DNA of 64,000 nucleotides from Neobacillus cucumis. GTDB taxonomy: Bacteria > Bacillota > Bacilli > Bacillales > Cytobacillaceae. Position 1 is the first letter of the stretch. Every line of letters begins with the position of its first letter. The notes under the pieces were generated by a model. The model made no database searches, was not told where the DNA came from, and was given only the letters and a program-made list of their open reading frames with translations. The position numbers were made by a program, and so were the translations under genes. Below, piece after piece: positions 1-8,654 of the stretch. Location of the stretch: assembly GCF_016908975.1 (NCBI RefSeq), contig NZ_JAFBEX010000016.1, forward strand, positions 1 through 64,000, written 5' to 3'.

Positions 1-2
1 TT

Positions 3-71
3 CAAGGGGCAACAGCGATATTCGCAGTGAATATTAAGCGGATTCTAAAGCTCCTAAATGAAAAAGTGTAA
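3..71 (+). CDS. 3' end of a coding sequence cut by the window edge, possibly a transposase
   Basis: An open frame enters from the left edge and ends at a TAA, giving a short tail containing AIFAVNIKRILKLLNE. This resembles the C-terminal end of IS1182-type transposases, but 22 residues are too few to be sure. A good terminator follows within about 12 bases, which supports a real gene end. The identification is inference from a weak resemblance. Confidence 0.35.
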   Translation, partial: QGATAIFAVNIKRILKLLNEKV

Positions 72-83
72 AAGAAGACAAAG

Positions 84-123
84 AAAAAGGTGACAAATTT
101 AAGACGGAATGTCACCTTTTTTT
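84..123 (+). terminator. Rho-independent terminator
   Basis: AAAAGGTGACA pairs with TGTCACCTTTT around a short loop and is followed by a T tract. It sits directly after the stop at 71 and would end that transcript. Confidence 0.8.
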
Positions 124-159
124 ATTAGCTCAAAATGAAAAGTTAAAAAAACGTAAGTT

Positions 160-309
160 TTTCAGTGCCCTCGCTTAGAGATGAGTGGGGTCTCCCCTGC
201 CCCGTACTCCCGCAGGACATTGAAATTCTTCCTCGAGTCCGCCCACGCACGAAGAAAATGCGATAGCATTTTCGAGGAGTCGAGTGCCTTCCGCTCCAAT
301 CAACAGGAG
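160..309. repeat. Dispersed intergenic repeat of Bacillaceae type
   Basis: This GC-rich intergenic stretch contains CGTACTCCCGCAGGA, an internal palindrome AAAATGCGATAGCATTTT, and CCTTCCGCTC. It looks like a multicopy non-coding repeat seen in Bacillus-type genomes. Any reading frame through it is incidental. The family assignment is from memory; copy number in this genome is unknown. Confidence 0.5.
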
Positions 310-344
310 TATAAAAACCAACACTGCTCTTTAACAGAGCCTTA

Positions 345-378
345 TCAAAAAAATGACTCAGTCCTGTGACTGAGCCAT
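345..378 (-). terminator. Terminator overlapping the end of the response regulator gene
   Basis: On the minus strand ATGGCTCAGT pairs with ACTGAGTCAT across a short loop and is followed by seven T. The hairpin includes the last codons and the stop codon of the gene ending at 358. Confidence 0.8.
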
Positions 379-1878
379 TTCTCCTTTTATTTGCTGTGCG
401 TTTGTTAATCTGAATTCTTTTGGAGTCATCCCGTTCATTTCTTTAAAGCTCCTGCTAAAATAGTTGGCATTATGGTAGCCAACGAGCAGCGAAATTTCTT
501 TAATAGGCTTGCTTGTTTCGGTTAATAACCGTTTCGCTTCTTTCATCCTCATCCCCGATAGGATCTCAGTAAACCCTTTGCCCGTTTTTGAAATCAGCAT
601 ATGACTGAAATAGGACGGATTTCTATCCACATATTTTGCAACATCATCAAGCTTCAAATCAACTTGAGCAAAATTTGTTTCCATAAACGATATGCCGCGC
701 TCAATCGGATCCTGTTTATTATTTCTGGAATTTGCCTCTGCCCCGGAAACGATCTTTTGAATAAATAGAATCAGATTTTGGACTGTGCGGTAAAGAACCG
801 CATCATACAAAATCGAATTGAAAATATACCGATATTCCCATTCGTAAATTTCGTCCGCAATCAAATTGTTCGTTTTCATAAATCTTCTTATTTGAGCAAG
901 GATACTTGTAAGCCGGATCCTAACTAATCCCGGATCGGGGAACGGATCTTTAAGCTGTAAAAATTCATCATAAAGCCATTTTTTAATTTTATCTAACTGC
1001 AGGTTTGAAAGCATGTCAATCCAATCCCTTTGTTCCGGTGGTGTTAAAAATGGATCAATATGCGCCCAATCTGAAGAGTAGTCAAACTCAAAGACCTGCC
1101 GGTACCCCTTATAGTAGGTGAATTCTAACATTTTCCTAGTTTGGAGATACTTCTCATGGAGGGTCAGACCTAAGGATTTTCCTGTATCGATCACAATTGC
1201 CAGTGATTCAGAAAATTCCTCTTCCCACTTTCTAATTGCTTTTTGGCATTGTTCTTTTAAGTCAAAGCATTTTTCCTTGAACAAAAGGATGACCAGATCA
1301 CTTAAAGCGAAAACGCCGTGTAAGTCTTTAAATGGGTATTCAGCTAAAAAGGAATAGAGTGTTCCAACCTTATCTTTATTTTCGGATTGAAATGCAGCTA
1401 GTTTAAAATTCTCGTTATTAGTTGAATGAGTTGAGATAAATAAAGATTCATATGTTATGTCTTTATTGGAATTTGTGTGTAAATTTCCATGTTCATGTTT
1501 ATTTTTGCTAAATTGCCTAGCTGCCGCCTGAAAAGCAGTTTTAATCTTGGTTGTTGAAAAGGGCTTAATCATTAAATCCAATGCCTGCAGGTCAATAGCT
1601 GACCTGGCTTTTTCAAATGTTGCTTCAGCACTGGTCAGCAGCAATATAGGGCCATAAATCTGAATCAATTCACGGAAAGTTGACCATTCCTCTTTTGCAA
1701 TCATATCGAGTTCCATTACAACAATATCAGGGTTTTTTTGTTCAAACAACAGGATAAACTCCTGAAAATCAGAGGCTAAAAATATGTTAGCAACAGGAAT
1801 GGACGATGTTTTTAACAACCATTTTAATCCTTCTCGTTCGTTTAAATCTCGGTCAGCAATCAGCCATTTTCCTTCCAC
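358..1878 (-). CDS. Response regulator with degenerate receiver domain and AraC-type DNA-binding domain
   Basis: This YesN-like regulator has an N-terminal receiver-like domain (about residues 1-120 from the chosen start), a long middle region, and a C-terminal AraC double helix-turn-helix containing IKEISLLVGYHNANYFSRSF. I chose the GTG at 1878 because AGAGGGGGG lies at good spacing upstream and the receiver strand (EGKWLIADRD) begins there; the frame is open to an ATG at 1968, adding 30 residues. In PDIVVMELDMI the usual phospho-acceptor Asp appears to be Glu, while the late Lys-Pro (IKPF) is kept. No histidine kinase gene is adjacent. It diverges from hutH, but a link to histidine use is not shown. 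Confidence 0.88.
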   Translation of the reverse strand: MEGKWLIADRDLNEREGLKWLLKTSSIPVANIFLASDFQEFILLFEQKNPDIVVMELDMIAKEEWSTFRELIQIYGPILLLTSAEATFEKARSAIDLQALDLMIKPFSTTKIKTAFQAAARQFSKNKHEHGNLHTNSNKDITYESLFISTHSTNNENFKLAAFQSENKDKVGTLYSFLAEYPFKDLHGVFALSDLVILLFKEKCFDLKEQCQKAIRKWEEEFSESLAIVIDTGKSLGLTLHEKYLQTRKMLEFTYYKGYRQVFEFDYSSDWAHIDPFLTPPEQRDWIDMLSNLQLDKIKKWLYDEFLQLKDPFPDPGLVRIRLTSILAQIRRFMKTNNLIADEIYEWEYRYIFNSILYDAVLYRTVQNLILFIQKIVSGAEANSRNNKQDPIERGISFMETNFAQVDLKLDDVAKYVDRNPSYFSHMLISKTGKGFTEILSGMRMKEAKRLLTETSKPIKEISLLVGYHNANYFSRSFKEMNGMTPKEFRLTNAQQIKGEMAQSQD

Positions 1879-2015
1879 ATTTCGTCCCCCCTCTTCCATC
1901 GAGTATACAACAAAATATGGATTGTCTAAATCAGTATTATTTAGATTGGCAGATTTTACGCCTTTCATTTATTATTGTGCTAAAGTGATATTGTACTAAA
2001 ATTCAGAAAAATATA

Positions 2016-2045
2016 TTGACAAATATAGATGCTGCAAAATAGAAT
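2016..2045 (+). promoter_or_regulatory. Sigma-A-type promoter upstream of the hutH leader
   Basis: TTGACA (2016-2021) and TAGAAT (2040-2045) are separated by 18 bases. Transcription would cross the 24-codon leader frame and the hairpin before reaching hutH. Confidence 0.5.
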
Positions 2046-2091
2046 TGTTTTCATAGCAATAGGATTAACACTAGGAAGGGGTGGAAAACCG

Positions 2092-2166
2092 ATGAAGCGG
2101 AGATTACGTAAAAAAACACATCAAACGATAGGCAATGATATGAAAGAGGCTGGACTCCCATTCTAA
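2092..2166 (+). CDS. Possible 24-codon leader peptide upstream of hutH
   Basis: ATG at 2092 is preceded by AGGAAGGGGTGG, a strong ribosome binding site, and opens a 24-codon frame (MKRRLRKKTHQTIGNDMKEA, then GLPF). It is basic and has a single histidine, so it is not a classic amino-acid-rich attenuator peptide. Its 3' end forms the left arm of a terminator-like hairpin, so ribosome position could affect that hairpin. It could instead be a remnant or a chance frame. Confidence 0.4.
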   Translation: MKRRLRKKTHQTIGNDMKEAGLPF

Positions 2167-2195
2167 AAAAATCGGAATCCAGCCTCTTTCTTTAT
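2142..2195 (+). terminator. Terminator or attenuator hairpin between leader frame and hutH
   Basis: GAAAGAGGCTGGA (2142-2154) pairs exactly with TCCAGCCTCTTTC (2178-2190), followed by TTTATT. It lies 30 bases before hutH with no promoter visible in between. This suggests termination or antitermination control. In B. subtilis HutP antiterminates just before hutH; no hutP is in this window. Confidence 0.6.
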
Positions 2196-2224
2196 TCTAC
2201 TAAAGTGATAGAGGAGAGAAAAAA

Positions 2225-3742
2225 ATGATTACATTAACAGGACAAAGTTTAACACTTGATCAAATGAAGGAAGTTCTATACGGAAAGCAAAAGATTAGCG
2301 CTTCAGAAAAGAGTATGAAAGCTGCCGCAAAAAGCCGGGAAGCAGTAGAAAAAATCGTTTCAGAATCCAGAGTCGTCTATGGGATTACCACAGGGTTTGG
2401 TAAATTTAGTGATGTTCTGATTGATAAAGAATATGTTCAGGATCTTCAGCTGAATCTAATTCGCTCGCACGCATGTGGAGTAGGTGATCCGTTTCCCGAA
2501 GTTGTCGCAAAAGCAATGGTTCTACTCCGTGCTAATGCCCTTTTAAAAGGCTATTCCGGAATTAGACCGCTTGTTATCGAAAGATTAATAGATTTGGTAA
2601 ACAAAGATATTATCCCTGTCATTCCACAGCAAGGTTCTCTTGGAGCAAGCGGAGATTTGGCACCGCTTTCACATTTAGCATTAGTGCTAATCGGCGAAGG
2701 CGAAGTATTCTACAAGGGTAATCGAGTACCTTCACTTGAAGCTTTTCAGCAAGAAGGAATTTTCCCTGTTATACTTGAAGCAAAAGAAGGCCTCGCTCTG
2801 ATTAATGGAACCCAGGCCATGACAGCTATGGGAGTTGTCGGCTATCTTGAGGCGGAACAACTTGCATTCCAAAGCGAATTAATTTCCTCCATGACGATTG
2901 AAGGATTAAATGGGATTATTGATGCCTTTGCTGAAGAGGTTCATATCGCAAGGGGCTATCAACAGCAAATTGATACAGCCGCACGTATCCGCGGGTACTT
3001 AAGCGATAGTTCATTGACAACGCAGCAAGGGGAATTGCGCGTCCAGGATCCTTATTCTCTCCGCTGCATCCCGCAAGTTCATGGTGCTACATGGCAAGCA
3101 CTTGATTATGTGAAAGAAAAACTGGAAATTGAAATGAACGCGGCAACAGATAATCCATTAATTTTTGATGACGGTGAAAAGGTCATATCTGGCGGTAACT
3201 TCCATGGCCAGCCAATTGCTTTTGCGATGGATTTTATGAAAATTGCCGTTGCAGAAATGGCCAATATTTCTGAAAGACGGATTGAACGGTTGGTCAATCC
3301 ACAATTAAATGATTTACCACCATTTTTAAGCCCAGAGCCAGGCCTGCAATCAGGTGCTATGATTATGCAATATGTTGCCGCCTCTCTAGTATCAGAAAAC
3401 AAAACGCTGGCGCATCCTGCAAGTGTTGATTCAATTCCGTCTTCCGCCAATCAAGAAGATCATGTAAGTATGGGAACAATCGCTTCAAGGCACGCACATC
3501 AAATTATTCAGAATACTAGAAGAGTCCTGGCTATTGAGATGATTTGTGCGATGCAAGCAGTTGAATACCGAGGGGTTGAAAGAATGGCGAATCAGACAAA
3601 GGTGCTTTATGACAAAGGAAGAGAAATGGTTCCTTCTATTAAAAAAGACCGTATATTCTCAAAAGATATTGAAAAAGCGGCTGAAGGCCTAAAAACAATG
3701 GATCTGAAATTCCTTCAGCAATTGGATTTTATAAATAAATAA
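2225..3742 (+). CDS. hutH: Histidine ammonia-lyase
   Basis: This enzyme converts L-histidine to urocanate and ammonia, the first step of histidine degradation. The 505-residue protein has the usual family length. [15 protein letters not shown] carries the Ala-Ser-Gly triad that cyclises to the MIO cofactor. SHACGVG and NQEDHVSMG carry the His and Glu typical of histidine-specific members rather than phenylalanine lyases. AGAGGAGAG lies before the ATG. No hutU, hutI, hutG or hutP is present nearby, so the later pathway steps must be elsewhere. A permease and a glutamate dehydrogenase follow. Confidence 0.97.
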   Translation: MITLTGQSLTLDQMKEVLYGKQKISASEKSMKAAAKSREAVEKIVSESRVVYGITTGFGKFSDVLIDKEYVQDLQLNLIRSHACGVGDPFPEVVAKAMVLLRANALLKGYSGIRPLVIERLIDLVNKDIIPVIPQQGSLGASGDLAPLSHLALVLIGEGEVFYKGNRVPSLEAFQQEGIFPVILEAKEGLALINGTQAMTAMGVVGYLEAEQLAFQSELISSMTIEGLNGIIDAFAEEVHIARGYQQQIDTAARIRGYLSDSSLTTQQGELRVQDPYSLRCIPQVHGATWQALDYVKEKLEIEMNAATDNPLIFDDGEKVISGGNFHGQPIAFAMDFMKIAVAEMANISERRIERLVNPQLNDLPPFLSPEPGLQSGAMIMQYVAASLVSENKTLAHPASVDSIPSSANQEDHVSMGTIASRHAHQIIQNTRRVLAIEMICAMQAVEYRGVERMANQTKVLYDKGREMVPSIKKDRIFSKDIEKAAEGLKTMDLKFLQQLDFINK

Positions 3743-3794
3743 TACTTACAAATCTCTGAATGATTGAATACATTCCCAACGGTCACCATAAGCC

Positions 3795-3832
3795 AGCCCC
3801 GGGAATAGCTCTGAACTATACCCGGGCTTTCA
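3795..3832 (+). terminator. Terminator after hutH
   Basis: AGCCCCGGGAATAG pairs with CTATACCCGGGCT and is followed by TTT. It separates hutH from the permease gene. Confidence 0.75.
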
Positions 3833-3945
3833 AGTATTTAGTAAACACGTCTATGAAAGCACTCTCACCTGCGTCAATTTGTATTTTTGAAGATTGTTGT
3901 AAACAGAATGATGGAGCAAATAAATGACTAAGAAAGAGGTGTTTT

Positions 3946-5430
3946 ATGCAAAATACGGCACTAAGACAAAAAAATCAGAAGATACCCCCTGGGGAAAAAC
4001 ATGAACACTTAGAACGGAAATTAAAGACAAGACATCTTTCGATGATCGCCATCGGGGGAACGATTGGAACGGGTCTTTTTTTAGCAAGCGGTACTACCAT
4101 TCATGATGCCGGTCCCGGGGGGGCGATTGCCTCCTATCTTATTGCAGGAATCATGGTTTACTTTATCATGACCAGCCTCGCGGAAATGGCTGCATTTATC
4201 CCCATTTCGGGTTCTTTCAGTACGTATACATCAAGATTTGTTGATCCCGCCTTAGGGTTCGCTGTCGGCTGGAATTATTGGTATAACAATGCCGTTATTT
4301 TGGCTCTTGAATTATCGTCTGCTTCCCTGATTATGAAATATTGGCTGCCTAATATTCCTAGTATCGTGTGGAGTGCAACTTTTTTAGTGATTATATTTGG
4401 ACTAAATGTTTTATCTGTAAAAGGCTATGGTGAATCTGAATTTTGGTTTTCCATTATCAAGGTTGCAACCATCATCATTTTTATTGTTGTAGGATTAGTG
4501 ATGATTTTTGAAATTATGAATGGGCATACTGGTGGATTTGGAAATTTAAAATTAGGCGAAGCACCATTTAAGGGTGGGATTTTATCCATTTTTAGTGTAT
4601 TTATGGTAGTCGGATTTGCCTTTCAAGGAACGGAATATGTTGGGGTAGCCGCGGGCGAAAGTGAAAACCCTGAAAAAAATATCCCCAAAGCGATTAAGCA
4701 AATTTTCTGGCGAATTCTTTTATTCTATGTTTTAGCTATATTCATCATTGGATGCTTAATTAGCTATAAAGATCCAAATTTATTAAGTTCTGATCTTGCA
4801 AACATTGCCGTAAGCCCCTTTACACTTGTTTTTAAACATGCCGGGCTGGCATTTGCCGCATCTGCTATGAATGCTGTCATTCTTACCTCCGTTCTGTCAG
4901 CAGGAAACTCAGCTTTATATGTTGGTTCACGAGTCCTATGGGTTCTAGGAACAGAAGGTAAAGCACCTTCATTCTTGAAAAGGGTAAATAATGGAGGTGT
5001 TCCTGTAAGCGCTTTAGTCGTTACTACTTTTGTAGGAATGCTTTGTTTCCTCACTTCTTTTTTTGGGGATGGTACCGTTTATTCATGGCTATTAAATGCT
5101 GCTGGTTTATCAGGCTATCTCTCTTGGTTAAGTATTTCTGTTGCACACTTACGATTCCGAAAAGCCTATATTGCTCAAGGCAGAGACATTCATGCACTTC
5201 CATATATTGCGAAATGGTTTCCGATAGGACCAATTCTAGCGGGCATATTATGTTTTATAGCCATGTTGGGAACAAATTATGAGGCATTTACCGGTGGAAA
5301 AATTGATTGGTATGGAATTCTCGTTTCTTATATTGGACTGCCTTTATTTTTACTTGGATATGTTGGCTATAAAATGGTTAAAAAATCAAAAATGGTTCCA
5401 TTACAAGAGGCTGATTTCAGCCGTGAATAA
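3946..5430 (+). CDS. Amino-acid permease, APC superfamily
   Basis: This 494-residue membrane protein has about twelve hydrophobic segments. Its start of the transport core (SMIAIGGTIGTGLFLASG) is the APC signature in which the glycine-rich loop binds the amino-acid backbone, and FAFQGTEYVGVAAGESENPEKNIPKAI is the conserved segment between helices 6 and 7. It resembles LysP/RocE-type proton-coupled permeases. Substrate cannot be read from sequence. Its position between hutH and glutamate dehydrogenase suggests uptake of an amino acid that feeds glutamate, histidine being one option. GAAAGAGGTG precedes the ATG. Confidence 0.92.
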   Translation: MQNTALRQKNQKIPPGEKHEHLERKLKTRHLSMIAIGGTIGTGLFLASGTTIHDAGPGGAIASYLIAGIMVYFIMTSLAEMAAFIPISGSFSTYTSRFVDPALGFAVGWNYWYNNAVILALELSSASLIMKYWLPNIPSIVWSATFLVIIFGLNVLSVKGYGESEFWFSIIKVATIIIFIVVGLVMIFEIMNGHTGGFGNLKLGEAPFKGGILSIFSVFMVVGFAFQGTEYVGVAAGESENPEKNIPKAIKQIFWRILLFYVLAIFIIGCLISYKDPNLLSSDLANIAVSPFTLVFKHAGLAFAASAMNAVILTSVLSAGNSALYVGSRVLWVLGTEGKAPSFLKRVNNGGVPVSALVVTTFVGMLCFLTSFFGDGTVYSWLLNAAGLSGYLSWLSISVAHLRFRKAYIAQGRDIHALPYIAKWFPIGPILAGILCFIAMLGTNYEAFTGGKIDWYGILVSYIGLPLFLLGYVGYKMVKKSKMVPLQEADFSRE

Positions 5431-5500
5431 GTTTGCTTTTACCGCTGCGTATAGTTACAAGGATTACTAAAAACTAAAAAACATTTTATGAGGTGTACTT

Positions 5501-6793
5501 ATGGCAATGAAATCCATTATAAAAGAGCTAACTAAACAACAACAAGTGGAACAAGAGTCCTTAAATATGCTCCAATCAACGCAAACCGTTATTCATGAAG
5601 CATTACATAAGTTAGGTTTTCAAGATGAGATGTTTGAATTATTAAAAGAACCCTTACGCTTATTAAAGGTTCGTTTTCCAGTCAGAATGGACGATGGTTC
5701 GGTTAAAATTTTCACAGGCTATCGTTCCCAGCATAATGATTCAGTTGGTCCTACAAAGGGCGGAGTTCGTTTCCATCCTGAAGTAGATGAACATGAGGTA
5801 AACGCATTGTCCATTTGGATGAGCTTAAAGTGCGGAATTACCAACCTTCCATTTGGCGGCGGTAAAGGTGGTATCAATTGTGACCCGCGCAACATGTCAC
5901 TAAGAGAGCTAGAAAGATTAAGCCGGGGCTATGTGAGGGCAATCAGTCAAATAGTTGGACCAAGTAAAGATATCCCTGCACCTGATGTTTATACGAACTC
6001 GCAAATTATGGCATGGATGATGGATGAGTACAGCCGTCTGCGCGAATTTGACTCTCCCGCTTTTATTACAGGAAAGCCCATTGTATTAGGAGGATCGCAA
6101 GGCCGTGAAACCGCAACGGCTCGCGGTGTAGCCATTATTATTGAGGAGGCCGCTAAGAAAAAAGGGATTGATCTACAGGGTGCTCGCGTAGTGATTCAGG
6201 GCTTTGGCAATGCCGGCAGCTACTTGGCAAAATTCATGCACGATGCCGGAGCAAAGGTGATTGGTGTTTCCGATGTATACGGTGCAATTGCGGATCCAAA
6301 TGGATTGGATATTGACTATTTACTTGAAAAAAGAGACAGCTTTGGAACCTTCTCTAAACTATTTACGAATACAATCTCCAACAAAGAACTACTTGAACTT
6401 GATTGTGATATTCTTGTTCCTGCAGCGATCGCCAACCAAATTACGGTCCAAAATGCTCCCGACATTAAGGCATCGATCGTGGTGGAAGCAGCGAATGGAC
6501 CAACAACTTTTGAAGCAACTAAACTTTTAACGGATCGTGGTGTTTTCCTTGTTCCAGACATTCTCTCAAATGCCGGAGGCGTCACTGTTTCCTATTTTGA
6601 GTGGGTACAAAATAATCAAGGCTATTATTGGACAGAAGAAGAAGTGGATCAAAAACTTAAAAAAATCATGGTTGATGCTTTTGATAACATTTATAGCGTA
6701 TCAGAAACACATAAAGTAGATATGCGGTTGGCTGCTTATATGGTAGGAATAAAAAAATTAGCAGATGCTTCAGCCTTTAGAGGCTGGATTTAG
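5501..6793 (+). CDS. NAD-dependent glutamate dehydrogenase (RocG/GudB family)
   Basis: This enzyme deaminates glutamate to 2-oxoglutarate and ammonia. The 430-residue length and sequence fit Bacillus RocG and GudB. PTKGGVRFHP and LPFGGGKGGI hold the substrate-binding and catalytic lysines. IQGFGNAGSYLAKF is the Rossmann nucleotide loop. The C-terminal RGWI is typical. It lies 70 bases after the permease with no terminator between, so co-transcription is likely, and histidine degradation ends in glutamate. ATGAGGTG precedes the start. RocG versus GudB cannot be decided here. Confidence 0.95.
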   Translation: MAMKSIIKELTKQQQVEQESLNMLQSTQTVIHEALHKLGFQDEMFELLKEPLRLLKVRFPVRMDDGSVKIFTGYRSQHNDSVGPTKGGVRFHPEVDEHEVNALSIWMSLKCGITNLPFGGGKGGINCDPRNMSLRELERLSRGYVRAISQIVGPSKDIPAPDVYTNSQIMAWMMDEYSRLREFDSPAFITGKPIVLGGSQGRETATARGVAIIIEEAAKKKGIDLQGARVVIQGFGNAGSYLAKFMHDAGAKVIGVSDVYGAIADPNGLDIDYLLEKRDSFGTFSKLFTNTISNKELLELDCDILVPAAIANQITVQNAPDIKASIVVEAANGPTTFEATKLLTDRGVFLVPDILSNAGGVTVSYFEWVQNNQGYYWTEEEVDQKLKKIMVDAFDNIYSVSETHKVDMRLAAYMVGIKKLADASAFRGWI

Positions 6794-6870
6794 CTCCTAT
6801 ATTCAAAGGGGCTAATACCGTTCAATCTTTTTGGAAGAGGACTAATGATGAGTGCTCCCATACACTAATG

Positions 6871-6905
6871 AAATCGACAGGGTTCTACCTGTCGATTTTT
6901 TTTAT
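6871..6905 (+). terminator. Terminator after glutamate dehydrogenase
   Basis: AAATCGACAGG pairs with CCTGTCGATTT, followed by a long T tract. It ends the permease-dehydrogenase unit. Confidence 0.88.
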
Positions 6906-6960
6906 AAATTGGCTCTTTTTTCTAGGTGCTAGAAAATCGTATAAAACTGAGGGATTTTAA

Positions 6961-6974
6961 GTGAAGCGTTTCAC
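6961..6974. promoter_or_regulatory. Palindromic possible operator in the gap before the ger operon
   Basis: GTGAAGCGTTTCAC is a near-perfect inverted repeat with a central GC step, as in LacI/GalR-type operators. It is 12-14 bp, shorter than a full catabolite-responsive element. It lies 180 bp before the germination operon. The rest of this 358-bp gap holds only the terminator and AT-rich sequence. Confidence 0.3.
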
Positions 6975-7152
6975 AACTATATCTAACACATCAATTCACA
7001 AAATAAAACCTCACAGCACTAGTAAACCGTTTAAAAGTTTATTTTCCAAGGATTTCATAAAGAAACGGTAAATTGGAAATCTTTATATGTAGAGTATGTT
7101 TACATTTAAAACTTTGTAAGAAATAGTACTACTAAGGGAAAGGAGCTAACCT

Positions 7153-8640
7153 ATGAAAAAGTGGGTTCGTAAAAAGTATGTTTATGAAGAACAATCACTT
7201 TTTACATTAATTAATCAAAACAAACATTCAGATGATTTTGTTCATTTTTATAACTCACAGTCTCCTCAACCCTATTGGATTTCTTATTTTAGCTCGTTAA
7301 TCGATTTGGAGATTTTACACCGGGATTTACTTCCATATTTAAATAAAACAGCCCCTGCCTCATTGGAAGAATTACAAGCCGGCCTGCCTTTTGAAAATAT
7401 TGTCATTACAAATGCTTTAGAAAAAGTTCAAAATGAGTTATTAAAAGGATCCGTATTAATTCAGTTTGATGAAAAGGACCCTGCAGGGGCACTTGTTCCC
7501 GCCGAAATGAAGAAGGCGCGTGCGGTCACGATGCCCGAAGAGGAATATAGTGTTGTAGGGCCAAAAGAATCATTTGTGGAATCCTTATCAACGAATATAA
7601 ATTTAATTCGAAAGCGACTACCTGTTTCAGAACTACAAGTCAAAGAAATGATCATAGGGACTCTTTCAAAAACGAAAGTATCTGTTTTATATATCGAGGG
7701 GATTGCAAATGAAGAAAACATTAATACGGTTATGCAACGTCTTCGTAATGTGCAATATTATCAAATTCTAGATAGTTCGTATATTGCACAGATAATCGCG
7801 GATAACGCTAATTCTGTTTTTCCTCAGTTAATAGATACAGAGCGCCCAGACCGTGCATCAGCTGCACTTGCTGAAGGAAGTGTCGTTATCCTAGTAGATG
7901 GCTCTCCTCATTCTCTTATTGGACCGACTACGTTAATATCCTTTTTCAGTGCGTTTGATGATTACTTTGTTAATTGGCAATTGGCTTCTGCTATTAGAAT
8001 TCTTCGTTTACTGTCTGTCAGTTTTTCCATATTGGTTACTCCTATTTATGTCGCGGTCTTATCCTATCATTATGAATTAATACCAAAAGATTTAATGGTT
8101 ACATTAGTTTCTTCAAGAAGAGTTATTCCCCTGCCACCGTTTCTTGAAGCACTTATATTAGAATTAACAATTGAATTGCTTCGGGAAGCGGGGGCAAGGT
8201 TACCGACAAAAGTTGGACAGACGATCGGTATCGTAGGTGGTATCGTCATAGGGACAGCAGCGGTTGAAGCTGGCTTAACAAGTAATGTACTGCTCATTCT
8301 GGTCGCTCTTGCCGCCCTAGCTTCGTTTACAACGCCCGTTTACCGAATGGGCAATGCGATTCGCTTAATTCGTTTTCCTTTTCTTTTCTTTGCGGAACTG
8401 TGGGGACTGTTAGGAATTGCAATGGCCTCTATTTTTTTAATCGGCCATCTGTTACGGTTAACATCTTTAGGAAGGCCATACTTAGAACCGATTTATCCTC
8501 CACGGATTAATGATCTTAAAGATGCCTTCGTTCGCCTACCTCTTTCATGGCAATCTAAAAGACCTTTTTTCCTGAAGGCGGAAGACGTACACCGTTTTAA
8601 TGGGAGAGAAGCTAACGAAAAGAAGGACATGGATGAATGA
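7153..8640 (+). CDS. GerA-family germinant receptor A subunit
   Basis: This is the A subunit of a spore inner-membrane nutrient receptor. The 495-residue protein has a hydrophilic N-terminal half and a membrane half beginning near residue 270 (ILRLLSVSFSILVTPIYVAVL), as in GerAA and GerKA. GSVVILVDGSPHSLIGPTT is the conserved stretch before the membrane region. AAAGGAG precedes the ATG. Subunits B and C follow with a 14-bp gap and a 4-bp overlap. The recognised nutrient cannot be read. Confidence 0.93.
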   Translation: MKKWVRKKYVYEEQSLFTLINQNKHSDDFVHFYNSQSPQPYWISYFSSLIDLEILHRDLLPYLNKTAPASLEELQAGLPFENIVITNALEKVQNELLKGSVLIQFDEKDPAGALVPAEMKKARAVTMPEEEYSVVGPKESFVESLSTNINLIRKRLPVSELQVKEMIIGTLSKTKVSVLYIEGIANEENINTVMQRLRNVQYYQILDSSYIAQIIADNANSVFPQLIDTERPDRASAALAEGSVVILVDGSPHSLIGPTTLISFFSAFDDYFVNWQLASAIRILRLLSVSFSILVTPIYVAVLSYHYELIPKDLMVTLVSSRRVIPLPPFLEALILELTIELLREAGARLPTKVGQTIGIVGGIVIGTAAVEAGLTSNVLLILVALAALASFTTPVYRMGNAIRLIRFPFLFFAELWGLLGIAMASIFLIGHLLRLTSLGRPYLEPIYPPRINDLKDAFVRLPLSWQSKRPFFLKAEDVHRFNGREANEKKDMDE

Positions 8641-8654
8641 GAGGATGATATAAT

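Noticed and set aside
181..369. 62-codon open frame on the plus strand
   Set aside because: It lies across a dispersed non-coding repeat and the terminator of the opposite gene and has no ribosome binding site.
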